DNA from: Herbaspirillum robiniae
GTDB taxonomy: Bacteria; Pseudomonadota; Gammaproteobacteria; Burkholderiales; Burkholderiaceae_D
Direction: 5' to 3'
Assembly: GCF_002213415.1 (NCBI RefSeq)
Contig: NZ_NJGU01000006.1
Location: 186,001 to 250,000, forward strand
DNA: 64,000 nucleotides
Shown here piece after piece: positions 38,682 to 45,416 of the stretch (positions are counted from its first letter, which is position 1; each line of letters begins with the position of its first letter). Both the position numbers and the translations under genes were made by a program. The notes beneath the pieces are model-generated. The model was not told the DNA's origin and made no database searches. It saw only the letters and a program-made list of their open reading frames with translations.

Positions 38682-39095
38682 ATGCCCAGAGCAATTACAG
38701 ACAAAGACGTGCAGTTGATAGTCGAGATGATACGAAACTGGCCAAAAAAAGAGCCGTTCAAGTGGGAGACAATTTGCATCGGCACCCGGACCATCCTCGG
38801 CTATGAGCCAACCAGACAAGCCCTACACAAAAAGCCGGCGCTGGTGAACGCCTACAAAGTTAAAAAGAAGCAGCTACGATCTGAAGCGGACAGAATCAGC
38901 AATGTGACGCGACCTCGGACCACTCTAGAGGCAATGGAAAGAATAGCCAAACTACAAGAGGAGAACGATCAATTAAAGGCCGAGATTGTAAAAATGGCAG
39001 AGATTGCTCAGCGATTTATATACAATGCCTCGATACATGGTCTCAAGCGCGAGCAGTTAATGAGACCTCTCGTAGAAAAGAAGTTGCAATCCTAA
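38682..39095 (+). CDS. Small coiled-coil partner protein of the recombinase module (TnpC/GmtX-like)
   Basis: A 137-aa protein: an N-terminal helical domain that may bind DNA (TRTILGYEPTRQALHKKPAL) and a C-terminal coiled coil (AMERIAKLQEENDQLKAEI). Size, position after the last recombinase (2-bp gap, SD GAGGAAC) and architecture match the accessory protein TnpC of Tn554 and, as far as I remember, GmtX of gamma-mobile-trio islands. It lacks recombinase motifs and probably controls orientation or efficiency of integration. It closes the four-gene operon. Confidence 0.8.
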   Translation: MPRAITDKDVQLIVEMIRNWPKKEPFKWETICIGTRTILGYEPTRQALHKKPALVNAYKVKKKQLRSEADRISNVTRPRTTLEAMERIAKLQEENDQLKAEIVKMAEIAQRFIYNASIHGLKREQLMRPLVEKKLQS

Positions 39096-39283
39096 ATACC
39101 AGAACAGCGATTTTCCATGCTTCGGAGCCAGAGCAATCTGGCATTTGGTCTGACCGTAGGACGACCAAGGCTACGCTCGTTCCAGGGGAGATCAGACGCT
39201 TGGGTCTAGCTCTGTACGAAAAAAATGTGATCGACGCAGATTCTGCTTCTCTTCTGCTGGACATGCCACGAGGCGATACTTGA
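39083..39283 (+). pseudogene. Gene remnant lacking a start codon
   Basis: The frame beginning within the end of the previous gene is open and protein-like to a TGA at 39281-39283, with segments such as EPEQSGIWSDRRTTKATL and GLALYEKNVIDADSASLLLD (an amphipathic helix). There is no ATG, GTG or TTG in frame with a ribosome site, so it looks like the 3' part of a gene truncated where the recombinase module ends. I do not recognise the family. It may mark the right boundary of the module. Confidence 0.35.
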
Positions 39284-39316
39284 AGCGGATGCATTGCCTC
39301 TGGAGCCAAAGTGCAC

Positions 39317-39553
39317 TCAAGAGAAATAGTGCTGAAGGTCGCTCGATTGTGAGTCCTTGATCGCCTTTGCCCACTCCGCAAATTGCTCGAGCACCTCAGC
39401 GTCTGCAATTGGCTCCGTACTTTTTTTGGGGCGCACGGCTCTCCAGTAGACAATCAGGCGGCCATCAAGATCCATATTGATGGACTGAACGGTCCGAGTG
39501 ATGCCACCATTACCGATGTAAGTCGAACGCGGCCTGATATCGCTTTGATCCAT
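39317..39553 (-). CDS. Small hypothetical protein (78 aa)
   Basis: A 78-residue protein starting at an ATG with AAGGAT upstream. The first half is beta-rich (NGGITRTVQSINMDLDGRLI, VYWRAV), the second half is helical and acidic (DAEVLEQFAEWAKAIKD). No signal peptide. It lies 79 bp after the EexN-type lipoprotein gene on the same strand, so both may be co-transcribed. Function unknown. Confidence 0.55.
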   Translation of the reverse strand: MDQSDIRPRSTYIGNGGITRTVQSINMDLDGRLIVYWRAVRPKKSTEPIADAEVLEQFAEWAKAIKDSQSSDLQHYFS

Positions 39554-39632
39554 ACTATCCTTACTGCCGCCAGTTTTTGCCCCACAGTGTCCGGCACCGC
39601 GTGCGCTTCTCCGACGACCTACGTCATCCTTT

Positions 39633-39947
39633 TTACTGATACTTTTTCGCCTCTTCCCGCATGCGCCGCTGATAGTCAGAGTACTTGCTGTCCGAACGAG
39701 CCTGCACGGCATTTCGGCAATTGACGCCTTGAACCGTCTCTTCCCAAGCCAGCCGCTCAGACGGCGACATCCTGCTCAGCTCCGCGCTCTCCATGTTCCT
39801 GCATGTCCCGGCCACTAGTTCAGCTTCGTCAGAATGCTGACTGAAATAGTTTTCTGATTTTGGCCCGTCAACGGAGCCTTTCTCGCATCCAGCTACGACG
39901 AGGCAGCTTAGTGCGACCATGATCGACAGCATATTTCGTTGAAGCAT
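39633..39947 (-). CDS. EexN-family entry-exclusion lipoprotein
   Basis: A 104-aa lipoprotein: signal sequence with lipobox VVAGC at about residue 21, then the EexN pattern of NYFSQHSDEAELVAGTC, a second Cys in GVNCRNAVQA and an ending rich in charged residues (YQRRMREEAKKY). In conjugative systems such proteins sit in the inner membrane and block uptake of a second copy of the same element. No transfer genes are visible, so this is either conjugation-derived cargo or an immunity-like gene. The first ATG is used; an ATG five codons later is equally possible. Confidence 0.75.
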   Translation of the reverse strand: MLQRNMLSIMVALSCLVVAGCEKGSVDGPKSENYFSQHSDEAELVAGTCRNMESAELSRMSPSERLAWEETVQGVNCRNAVQARSDSKYSDYQRRMREEAKKYQ

Positions 39948-40061
39948 ACGAATAAAACCCTTTGGTAGCGCCCTCCCCTGGCAGCATGACGTCGACCGCC
40001 CGCCAGAGCGATGGCATTAATGCGCTCTATAGTACGAATACAAAACAAATTATAAACGCGA

Positions 40062-40083
40062 AATTCTGTCTTTTGACAGAATT
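40062..40083. promoter_or_regulatory. Perfect palindromic operator upstream of the XRE regulator
   Basis: AATTCTGTC-TTTT-GACAGAATT: 9-bp perfect arms with a 4-base spacer, ending 11 bases before the GTG start of the XRE gene and within the divergent EexN promoter region. The likely ligand is the XRE protein itself (autoregulation). Confidence 0.7.
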
Positions 40084-40094
40084 AAAGGCGGACT

Positions 40095-40376
40095 GTGGAG
40101 CTGAAGTATCGTAAAGCCCTTGGCAGAGCGGTGCGTCGCCTGAGAAATCAGGCCTCACTGACGCAGGAGGAGTTGGCGTTTGAAGCGGGATTGGAAAGAA
40201 GCTATGTGAGTCTGGTCGAGTTGGCCCAAAAGGATCCTTCCTTCACAACGTTACAGAAAATTGCCCTCGCCTTGAATTTCTCCATGCTAGAGCTCTTTCA
40301 AATCTACGAGGAAGAACTCAGATCGACTGAAAAGGAATTGCCGCCTCGGCGCGGGCGGCCCGTGCCGGAGAAATAG
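40095..40376 (+). CDS. XRE-family helix-turn-helix regulator
   Basis: A 93-aa single-domain HTH_3 protein: LGRAVRRLRNQASLTQEELA (helices 1-2) and GLERSYVSLVELAQKDPSF (recognition helix), followed by a short basic tail. It starts at a GTG with AAGGCGG upstream. The perfect palindrome just before the gene is the obvious operator. Such small Cro/CI-like regulators often control mobile-element functions; the divergent EexN-type gene is a possible target. Confidence 0.87.
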   Translation: MELKYRKALGRAVRRLRNQASLTQEELAFEAGLERSYVSLVELAQKDPSFTTLQKIALALNFSMLELFQIYEEELRSTEKELPPRRGRPVPEK

Positions 40377-40461
40377 CATCGCTACACACCCGTAATAGTG
40401 AGTGACGCAGGTGTTAGTAGATGCAACTAGATGGGCTGATGAATTGCGTTTATCGCTTACC

Positions 40462-40719
40462 TTATGTGAAATCGGCTTTGCGCAATTGAATATCAACGCG
40501 AGTCACGTCGAAATCAACGTCTTCGACTTCCGGCATTGCCAGTGACGCCGCGATATTGCGAGGCCGTGTGAGCAATTCTTGGTAATCCTGAAAGCTCAAG
40601 AGGACATGCGTAGGGGCGGTGCCGTCACGGATAATTACTACCGGACCTTTTTCGGCTGCGCAAAGTGCAGTGTGCACATCTTTGGCAAGCTCTTGGTTGG
40701 ACAAATAGGAAATTGGCAT
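40462..40719 (-). CDS. Phd/YefM-type antitoxin, orphan
   Basis: An 85-aa antitoxin-like protein. The N-terminal fold matches Phd/YefM: SNQELAKDVHTALCAAEKGP, VVIIRDGTAPTHVLLSFQDYQELL. The C-terminal half (about residues 55-85), which would neutralise a toxin, is acidic with the pattern VEDVDFDVTRVD, typical of partners of PIN-domain toxins. The ATG at 40719 follows AAGGGG. Downstream on the same strand there are only 85 bp before a convergent gene, so no toxin is encoded; it may be a solitary regulator or leftover. Confidence 0.82.
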   Translation of the reverse strand: MPISYLSNQELAKDVHTALCAAEKGPVVIIRDGTAPTHVLLSFQDYQELLTRPRNIAASLAMPEVEDVDFDVTRVDIQLRKADFT

Positions 40720-40886
40720 AAGGAACCCCTTCGGTGCGGTGCCGAGTCAGAGATCAAAACAATCTACCGGATGGAGAGGTGTGCAGCACCAGGAAGAAAT
40801 TATACGGTTATCTGCACTACGGTTGATATCAGGCTTATGCCCCTAGCATGTGGTTTCCGGAGTCGGAATAGAAACGGCCCGCCAAA

Positions 40887-40903
40887 GCGGCCGATAGCAG
40901 TCC
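40887..40903 (+). repeat. TGGCCG-family degenerate repeat, copy 1
   Basis: GCGGCCGATAGCAGTCC; shares GGCCGRTAGCAGWCC with copy 2. Confidence 0.5.
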
Positions 40904-40904
40904 T

Positions 40905-41023
40905 AAACGCGGTGTGATAAGATTTATCTCAATCGCCTGGCAGCCCTCATCCCCGACAACGGTTCTAGTCGGCTGTCGAGTTTCAGGCAAAACGTAAGCG
41001 AAAGCCCGCCTCTGGCGGGCTTT
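40905..41023 (+). ncRNA. Candidate small structured RNA with terminator
   Basis: A possible extended -10 (TGTGATAAGAT) near 40912-40922 is followed by an outer stem GCCTG (40935-40939) / CAGGC (40984-40988), an inner stem-loop based on GACA/TGTC (40955-40958 with 40974-40977), and then a strong terminator (GCCCGCC-TCT-GGCGGGC-TTT, 41004-41023). No open frame precedes the terminator on this strand. This is a structural guess and not a recognised family. Confidence 0.3.
41001..41023. terminator. Rho-independent terminator
   Basis: AAAGCCCGCC-TCT-GGCGGGCTTT, symmetrical on both strands. There is no annotated gene immediately upstream on either strand. Confidence 0.8.
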
Positions 41024-41188
41024 CTCCATTTCCGGCCTCCGTTTTTTTCATCTTGCATTGCTGAAAATAAATTTCTAGCCTGCAAAGGTGACTCGACTCA
41101 ATCCATTCGAGCCAAACGACCTTACTCCAGACGCTTGGCCGTCGGCACCAGCACCGAGTATTACTGCACATTTCATTTATATCTGTAG

Positions 41189-41213
41189 GGCCGCTACTGG
41201 CCGGTAGCAGACC
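41189..41213 (+). repeat. TGGCCG-family degenerate repeat, copy 2
   Basis: CCGCTACTGGCCGGTAGCAG followed by ACC; contains hairpin GCTAC-TGGCCG-GTAGC. Confidence 0.55.
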
Positions 41214-41257
41214 AAGGATATAAACTCTAGCCAATTTATAAGCCCAGTGGAGGAAGA

Positions 41258-41455
41258 ATGCTGGCTTCACCAATTGCAATGGCTATCCCCCTGCTGTTGC
41301 TTGTACTCGTATTAATCCTTCTAGGGTGTTTCGTAATGTGGCTTTTATCCCTCGGCGCCGCGCCTCTGGAGCCACGAGATGTTCCGGCACCGAAGGCGCA
41401 GACCCCGAAAGAGGATGATGATGACCAAGCTGAACACCAGAGTGCATCCACATAG
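41258..41455 (+). CDS. Small single-pass membrane protein (65 aa)
   Basis: A 65-residue protein preceded by an excellent ribosome site (GGAGGAAGA). One long hydrophobic helix (about residues 8-31, containing MAIPLLLLVLVLILLGCFVM) is followed by a Pro-rich and strongly acidic tail (DVPAPKAQTPKEDDDDQAE). LLGC could be read as a lipobox but lacks the preceding basic region, so a membrane anchor is more likely. Function unknown; not known from neighbours. Confidence 0.6.
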   Translation: MLASPIAMAIPLLLLVLVLILLGCFVMWLLSLGAAPLEPRDVPAPKAQTPKEDDDDQAEHQSAST

Positions 41456-41463
41456 CCAGTTAT

Positions 41464-41483
41464 GCCGGATTCTGGCCGTTTTC
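41464..41483 (+). repeat. TGGCCG-family degenerate repeat, copy 3
   Basis: GCCGGATTCTGGCCGTTTTC; immediately downstream of the small membrane protein gene. Confidence 0.4.
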
Positions 41484-41501
41484 GGACATGAAGAGATGCC
41501 T

Positions 41502-42221
41502 CTACTGATTTAGAAAAGCGCATCTTCCCCGCGCTGCCATCTTATTGAAATCATAGAGGTCATCAGAAAAAGACCGTTCTCGTGTGAGCCACTTATTGTG
41601 CTCAAGTGTTTTCACCGTGACTTTCACTAGGCTATCCGACATATCCCAAATTTCACTTTTCTCGCAGGTCTTTCTCACGCCTCGAACATCGGAGATGAAT
41701 TCAAAGCTAGAAAAGGCGCGGTCGGCAGCCTTGTTATACGCAAGAAGCCGTCTTCTTTTCTTGTCTACGTGGAACATCCCCAGATACTCTCCGCCCGTAA
41801 GTCTGGTCAGTTCCAAATTCAATGAATAGACCTGTCTTTTTGCGTCGTATGTATAGACGTCATAAGAGGCGTAGCCGTAGCTGCCGTTGTGACCATTCTG
41901 AATTGCGACGTCGTCATGTCCATCGAAATTGAAATCTCCGATGACTATATCGCCGTCGTCTGTCGCAGTGAACGATTCTTCGTTTGAATTGGAATTTCTA
42001 CTGACGCTGATGCTAAAGTCCTCCGACTCAATTTCTACAATTTTCTCGTGCGTTTCTAGACTAAATAAGGAGACCCTGGCTGATCCTTTGCACGCGTATT
42101 TGTCACATTGATTAATTTGGATTCTCGCGGAGTATTTCCCAGAGATCTGCGGTACGACGACAACCGCCGCCTGCGCCAATGAAGATAGAGAAAACATGAC
42201 CGAGAACAATATGCTCTTCAT
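41502..42221 (-). CDS. Exported XAC2610-like protein (lysozyme-inhibitor/immunity family)
   Basis: A 239-aa periplasmic protein with a Sec signal (SILFSVMFSLSSLAQA). The centre carries an FG-GAP/EF-hand-like calcium motif GDFNFDGHDDVAIQNG and then YGYASYDVYTYD, the signature of the XAC2610 family. XAC2610 of Xanthomonas is the periplasmic immunity protein against the lysozyme-like T4SS effector XAC2609. No lysozyme-like effector or secretion system is visible here, so this is an orphan immunity-type gene, consistent with protection against effectors of neighbours. Its GC content is clearly lower than the core. The ATG at 42221 gives a perfect signal peptide. Confidence 0.78.
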   Translation of the reverse strand: MKSILFSVMFSLSSLAQAAVVVVPQISGKYSARIQINQCDKYACKGSARVSLFSLETHEKIVEIESEDFSISVSRNSNSNEESFTATDDGDIVIGDFNFDGHDDVAIQNGHNGSYGYASYDVYTYDAKRQVYSLNLELTRLTGGEYLGMFHVDKKRRRLLAYNKAADRAFSSFEFISDVRGVRKTCEKSEIWDMSDSLVKVTVKTLEHNKWLTRERSFSDDLYDFNKMAARGRCAFLNQ

Positions 42222-42281
42222 TTTTCGATTGATCCTTCTTTTTCAAAGACGGCTCCTTGTGGCCGATAGTCGACGCACGAT

Positions 42282-42833
42282 CTACAAATCGGTTTTAGAC
42301 CGGCTGATACTGCGCCCGGCCATATAACCCGCAATAGCTGCCAAGAGAGATATAAGCCATTGTTCCTGGCTTTCGAGATAGTAAGGTGCCAAAACGGTAT
42401 TTAGTGCCAACCAAGCCCCCCCAAAGGCAATCAGAGCACTGATGACAGCATATGTGGTGCGATCGGGTTGCGTCATGTTGGTCTTTGTATTCAAAGACGG
42501 TTTTTTAATCAACGGCGAATCCAAGTGGCGATTCTTCAACCGGAAATTGAAATGCAACGTCCTATCCCCCACAAGCCATTTAACAGGAGTTTTTGGTCCG
42601 ATATTGGCTGCCCAGGTCGGAGGAGAAGAGGGATAAACCTCTGCAACTTGGCGATCGTCAATCTCGACGCTTAATCGGTCGTTGGTAGATGAATACTGTA
42701 GGAAATCTGATTCACATATTGTTAATAGCAGGGTTTCCATCGTAGCTTTTGAGTCAACCTCATAGACGGCTTGAAGCTCGTTTGCCTGGTCATCAGCAGA
42801 ACAGCAGGCTTGGCGGAGAACGTTGATTCGCAT
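42282..42833 (-). CDS. Hypothetical protein with two C-terminal membrane helices
   Basis: A 183-aa protein that I do not recognise. The N-terminal 110 residues are soluble and beta-rich (LSVEIDDRQVAEVY, VKWLVGDRTLHFNFRLK); two hydrophobic helices follow at about residues 127-148 and 160-176 (ISALIAFGGAWLALNTVL, LISLLAAIAGYMAG), ending in a short basic tail (RSISRSKTDL). It is 60 bp upstream of the XAC2610-like gene on the same strand and may be co-transcribed. A role in envelope protection is possible but only from context. Confidence 0.6.
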   Translation of the reverse strand: MRINVLRQACCSADDQANELQAVYEVDSKATMETLLLTICESDFLQYSSTNDRLSVEIDDRQVAEVYPSSPPTWAANIGPKTPVKWLVGDRTLHFNFRLKNRHLDSPLIKKPSLNTKTNMTQPDRTTYAVISALIAFGGAWLALNTVLAPYYLESQEQWLISLLAAIAGYMAGRSISRSKTDL

Positions 42834-42851
42834 GCTTGAATTAATGATTTA

Positions 42852-42871
42852 GTCGGCTTCTGGCCGGTAAG
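42852..42871 (+). repeat. TGGCCG-family degenerate repeat, copy 4
   Basis: GTCGGCTTCTGGCCGGTAAG, just upstream of the start of the membrane-protein gene. Confidence 0.5.
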
Positions 42872-42959
42872 AGAAAGAGCTTTGAGTGCAGGATGTAGAT
42901 ACCGTCGCGGGTGGCGACCGGAGATATAAGGACGACGATAGACGTTTCATGGATTGCAT

Positions 42960-43169
42960 TCACTTCCAAGATCTGGAATCAACCATATCCTTTGCTTCTT
43001 GACGTCCGCATGTCAACGCCTGCTGGGACGATGTTTGGAACGTCCGATGGATACTCGTCTGGATTCGACCGTCAATGCTGATACGCCATAGCCAGCCGTC
43101 CGCAAACAGCGGCTGAACTGCCTCCACCTGGATCAATCGCTCTCTGTACGAGAAGTTTTCTTGAGGCAT
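42960..43169 (-). CDS. Small hypothetical protein (69 aa)
   Basis: A 69-residue protein: strands FSYRERLIQVEAVQPL and GWLWRISIDGRIQTS, then a helix (SSQQALTCGRQEAKDMVDS). This pattern of a curved sheet plus terminal helix is like that of the small proteins at 45417 and 57185. The ATG at 43169 has only a weak ribosome site. Function unknown. Confidence 0.5.
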   Translation of the reverse strand: MPQENFSYRERLIQVEAVQPLFADGWLWRISIDGRIQTSIHRTFQTSSQQALTCGRQEAKDMVDSRSWK

Positions 43170-43256
43170 TCTGCACCCGTCAAAAATATTGTTCTCCCAC
43201 TAGAATGCCAAAAGGCCTTAAGTAGTGCATCATCAAATTGATAACAGGGAGGGAGA

Positions 43257-43565
43257 ATGGCTGAAGACCTAGCTGCCGCATACGCACTTATTAAAGAGCA
43301 AGGCATTCAAATTGCTCAAATGGCAAAACTTCTCGAGAGTCACATTGCTATCCGTGAAGCTCACAATACCCTTCTGCAGTCGCTAATTCCATTCGTAAAG
43401 GACAATCCAGATTTCCGGCGCATAGTGACGGATGTGCATACTGTGCGCTTGACCTCTCATCTTGATCGAGACGTCAGCAATGACTTCATAGGAAAATATA
43501 CCGAGGGAGTGAATGCTCTTCTACCGCAGGAACTGAGATTTCCAATACCTTCGGTAGAGTTCTAA
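43257..43565 (+). CDS. Hypothetical helical protein (102 aa)
   Basis: A 102-residue protein with a very good ribosome site (GGGAGGGAGA directly before the ATG). The first 50 residues form a long amphipathic helix or coiled coil (AAAYALIKEQGIQIAQMAKL); the remainder is mixed, with FVKDNPDFRRIVTDV and a Pro-rich ending. No signal or membrane segment. I do not recognise it. It is flanked by TGGCCG-family repeats. Confidence 0.65.
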   Translation: MAEDLAAAYALIKEQGIQIAQMAKLLESHIAIREAHNTLLQSLIPFVKDNPDFRRIVTDVHTVRLTSHLDRDVSNDFIGKYTEGVNALLPQELRFPIPSVEF

Positions 43566-43952
43566 ACCATAGTAGCCCGACAGGGCTTCCTGGTGCAGGT
43601 TTCATTTTCTGGCCATGGATGTTGCGGGCACAGAAACACCCCCAAGCGTTCCGTGATCTCGGGGAGAAATGGAACCTTGGGGGCCGGCCTTATCGGGGGG
43701 ATTTGGCCATTTGCTAGCATCAGCACTAGAACCATACAATTTCAGCGATTAATTTAAGTCCGCGAAAAGGGCCAATAACGAAGCTCAATTCTGACTTATA
43801 TATCTCTCAGACTCTTGGTTCACGACTACCACACGGTTCTAACGCAATAGTCGTTCCTTTGAATTTACTTCAACGAGGTCTACTAGCGGCCAGGAGCCAA
43901 TATCGCATGACTGCGAACTAGCATTCTTATTTCATTCGTTCGAGAACATAAT
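43566..43952. other. Intergenic region without a supported gene
   Basis: About 390 bp between two small rightward genes. It contains a weak CATTTTCTGGCCATGG element near 43603-43618 and one clear TGGCCG-family repeat at 43878-43897, but no open frame with a ribosome site. Confidence 0.5.
43878..43897 (-). repeat. TGGCCG-family degenerate repeat, copy 5 (inverted)
   Basis: Minus strand GCTCCTGGCCGCTAGTAGAC, followed by CTC; differs from copy 2 at only a few positions. Confidence 0.55.
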
Positions 43953-44327
43953 ATGGAAGAGTTTTCTTGGGATCCCCTAGATTTTCTATATGCGTTGGAA
44001 GTCATCCCTGAAATTGGCGAGTACGAAACTTCTTACAGATATGTCGTTAAACGGGCGTCTTTGCGTCTTGACCTAACGATCTGGCCGCTAAACAAAGATG
44101 TCGAACTCGCGCTCTCGGTCGAAAATATCGCTGAACCGGTGATTCACTTGCAGTTAATAGACTGTCCTGGTGCACGCGTCATCAACGATAAGCGCGGAAA
44201 ATTTATAGAATTTTCTGCAGCCAATTTATTTACCGGCCGCTACGACACGACTAGTCCTGCCCCCTATGGTTTCCGGCTACATCTCCAACCCCAATTGCAA
44301 GTGACGACGTTTGCCTACGCCGTTTAG
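43953..44327 (+). CDS. Hypothetical protein (124 aa), immunity-protein-like composition
   Basis: A soluble acidic protein of 124 residues with mostly beta character: SYRYVVKRASLRLDLTIWPL, VELALSVENIAEPVIHLQLI, GKFIEFSAANLF. No signal peptide. Ribosome site is weak (GAGAAC). Size and alternating hydrophobic pattern resemble small cytoplasmic immunity proteins found as orphans in mobile islands, but there is no motif that I can name, so this is a guess. Confidence 0.5.
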   Translation: MEEFSWDPLDFLYALEVIPEIGEYETSYRYVVKRASLRLDLTIWPLNKDVELALSVENIAEPVIHLQLIDCPGARVINDKRGKFIEFSAANLFTGRYDTTSPAPYGFRLHLQPQLQVTTFAYAV

Positions 44328-44346
44328 CATCCACCTCTCTTGAGGT

Positions 44347-44374
44347 AGTCCGGTTCCGGCCAATTGCGGTCATT
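44347..44374 (-). repeat. TGGCCG-family degenerate repeat, copy 6 (inverted)
   Basis: Minus strand GACCGCAATTGGCCGGAACC then GGAC; lies 20 bp after the hypothetical gene stop. Confidence 0.45.
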
Positions 44375-44574
44375 CTAATATCCGAGAATTTTTCAGCGAC
44401 ACGACGACCAGTGCCGTCAGGCGTGTCCTTGCCATAGGAGTTGGACTGTCGGTTTTCTCGCGGATTTGATCTCCTCCATTTGGCCCAACTTTCATTCTCG
44501 TCCTTAGGTCCTTAACTCGCCACGGGAGTTCTTGTAGCCCTGATCCTCAAATCGAGGAAGGGAATTGATACGGT

Positions 44575-44799
44575 TCATCCCAATTTAAGCCGCTTCTCCG
44601 CCAATGGGCTACGTATTATTCCGGCTCGCCGCCAGATCAAGCGTACCCAAGATATATTCGCGGGTGGAAAAGTGCTTCCCAAGGCGTCGTCCAGCGCCGC
44701 GTCCATTGCCATGTCGAATCGATTCTGCCGTTGGACACCTATGTACTGGTTCGCGGCATAGCCATAGGTGGGATGTGGCGGGTTATAAGGGGTATCCAT
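44575..44799 (-). CDS. Small hypothetical protein (74 aa)
   Basis: A 74-residue protein with GGAG six bases before the ATG. The N-terminus is Pro/Tyr-rich (MDTPYNPPHPTYGYAANQYI), followed by a helix (NRFDMAMDAALDDALG) and a basic C-terminus. Not recognised; 55 bp after it on the plus side begins a divergent stretch with the KGG-like gene further upstream on the same strand. Confidence 0.45.
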   Translation of the reverse strand: MDTPYNPPHPTYGYAANQYIGVQRQNRFDMAMDAALDDALGSTFPPANISWVRLIWRRAGIIRSPLAEKRLKLG

Positions 44800-44853
44800 T
44801 GACAGCTCCGGTCAAAAGACAAGACCGTCTTTCGACGGCCCCGGGGATTTTTT

Positions 44854-45048
44854 CTACGATTTCTTTCCATCCGTCTTGTGAGACGTCGAGTGGTTCTGCT
44901 TCTTCGCTACGACCGACTGCTTGCCGCCTGTTGCTGAGTCGCCGTCGTTATCGTGGCTGGACTTGACAGTCTTGCCGCTACTCCCTCCTGCGGCCGCCAT
45001 TTTCTTGTCGGTGCTGCTGTCTTTGCTGCGTTGATTGTTGCTGGACAT
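44854..45048 (-). CDS. Small hydrophilic stress-type protein (64 aa, Lys/Ser/Gly-rich)
   Basis: A 64-residue, highly hydrophilic protein rich in Ser, Lys, Gly, Asn and His (SSGKTVKSSHDNDGDSATGG), without hydrophobic core, therefore probably disordered. A strong SD (AAGGAGAAATGAC) precedes the ATG. Composition recalls general-stress KGG/hydrophilin-type proteins, which would fit the stress genes that follow to the right. Assignment is by composition only. Confidence 0.55.
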   Translation of the reverse strand: MSSNNQRSKDSSTDKKMAAAGGSSGKTVKSSHDNDGDSATGGKQSVVAKKQNHSTSHKTDGKKS

Positions 45049-45416
45049 GTCATTTCTCCTTGAGCGCCGGTTGGCAATTCGCCCGCGCCTCCGATATACA
45101 TGCGCCGACGATGAGACATGCTGTTCCTATTGGAAACCAGCGGATGTAGGTGCAAGGCCTATGTAACTGTAGTCATCCTGGCCATCCGAAAAATCAGTCA
45201 TTCCAGTGGCTTGTAGGCGATACCAGATTGCGTCCGCTATGTTTGTCACCGTACATACCAGACGCTGTTATTGGACTACCGTGAAGGTTGGCCGTCATCC
45301 GGGCAACGACCTCCGGAACACTTGTCATTCTTCACGGCATGGAGATGTTCTCAGTCCTCACGCGCGCCCGGTCAGGGCCAATAAAGTAAGCGCCCAAGGG
45401 CGTCAGGAGGCATTCG
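45049..45416. other. Divergent intergenic region, no supported gene
   Basis: About 370 bp between divergent small genes. Several open frames cross it but none has a ribosome site and protein-like composition. It must hold the promoters of both neighbours. Confidence 0.5.

Noticed and set aside
39043-39453. Leftward 136-codon frame across the end of the coiled-coil gene
   Set aside because: Shadow of the rightward remnant; Ser/Arg-rich with no ribosome site.
40887-44374. Integron cassette array with attC sites
   Set aside because: The spacing of small genes suggested it, but the repeats lack attC core sites and no integron integrase is present.
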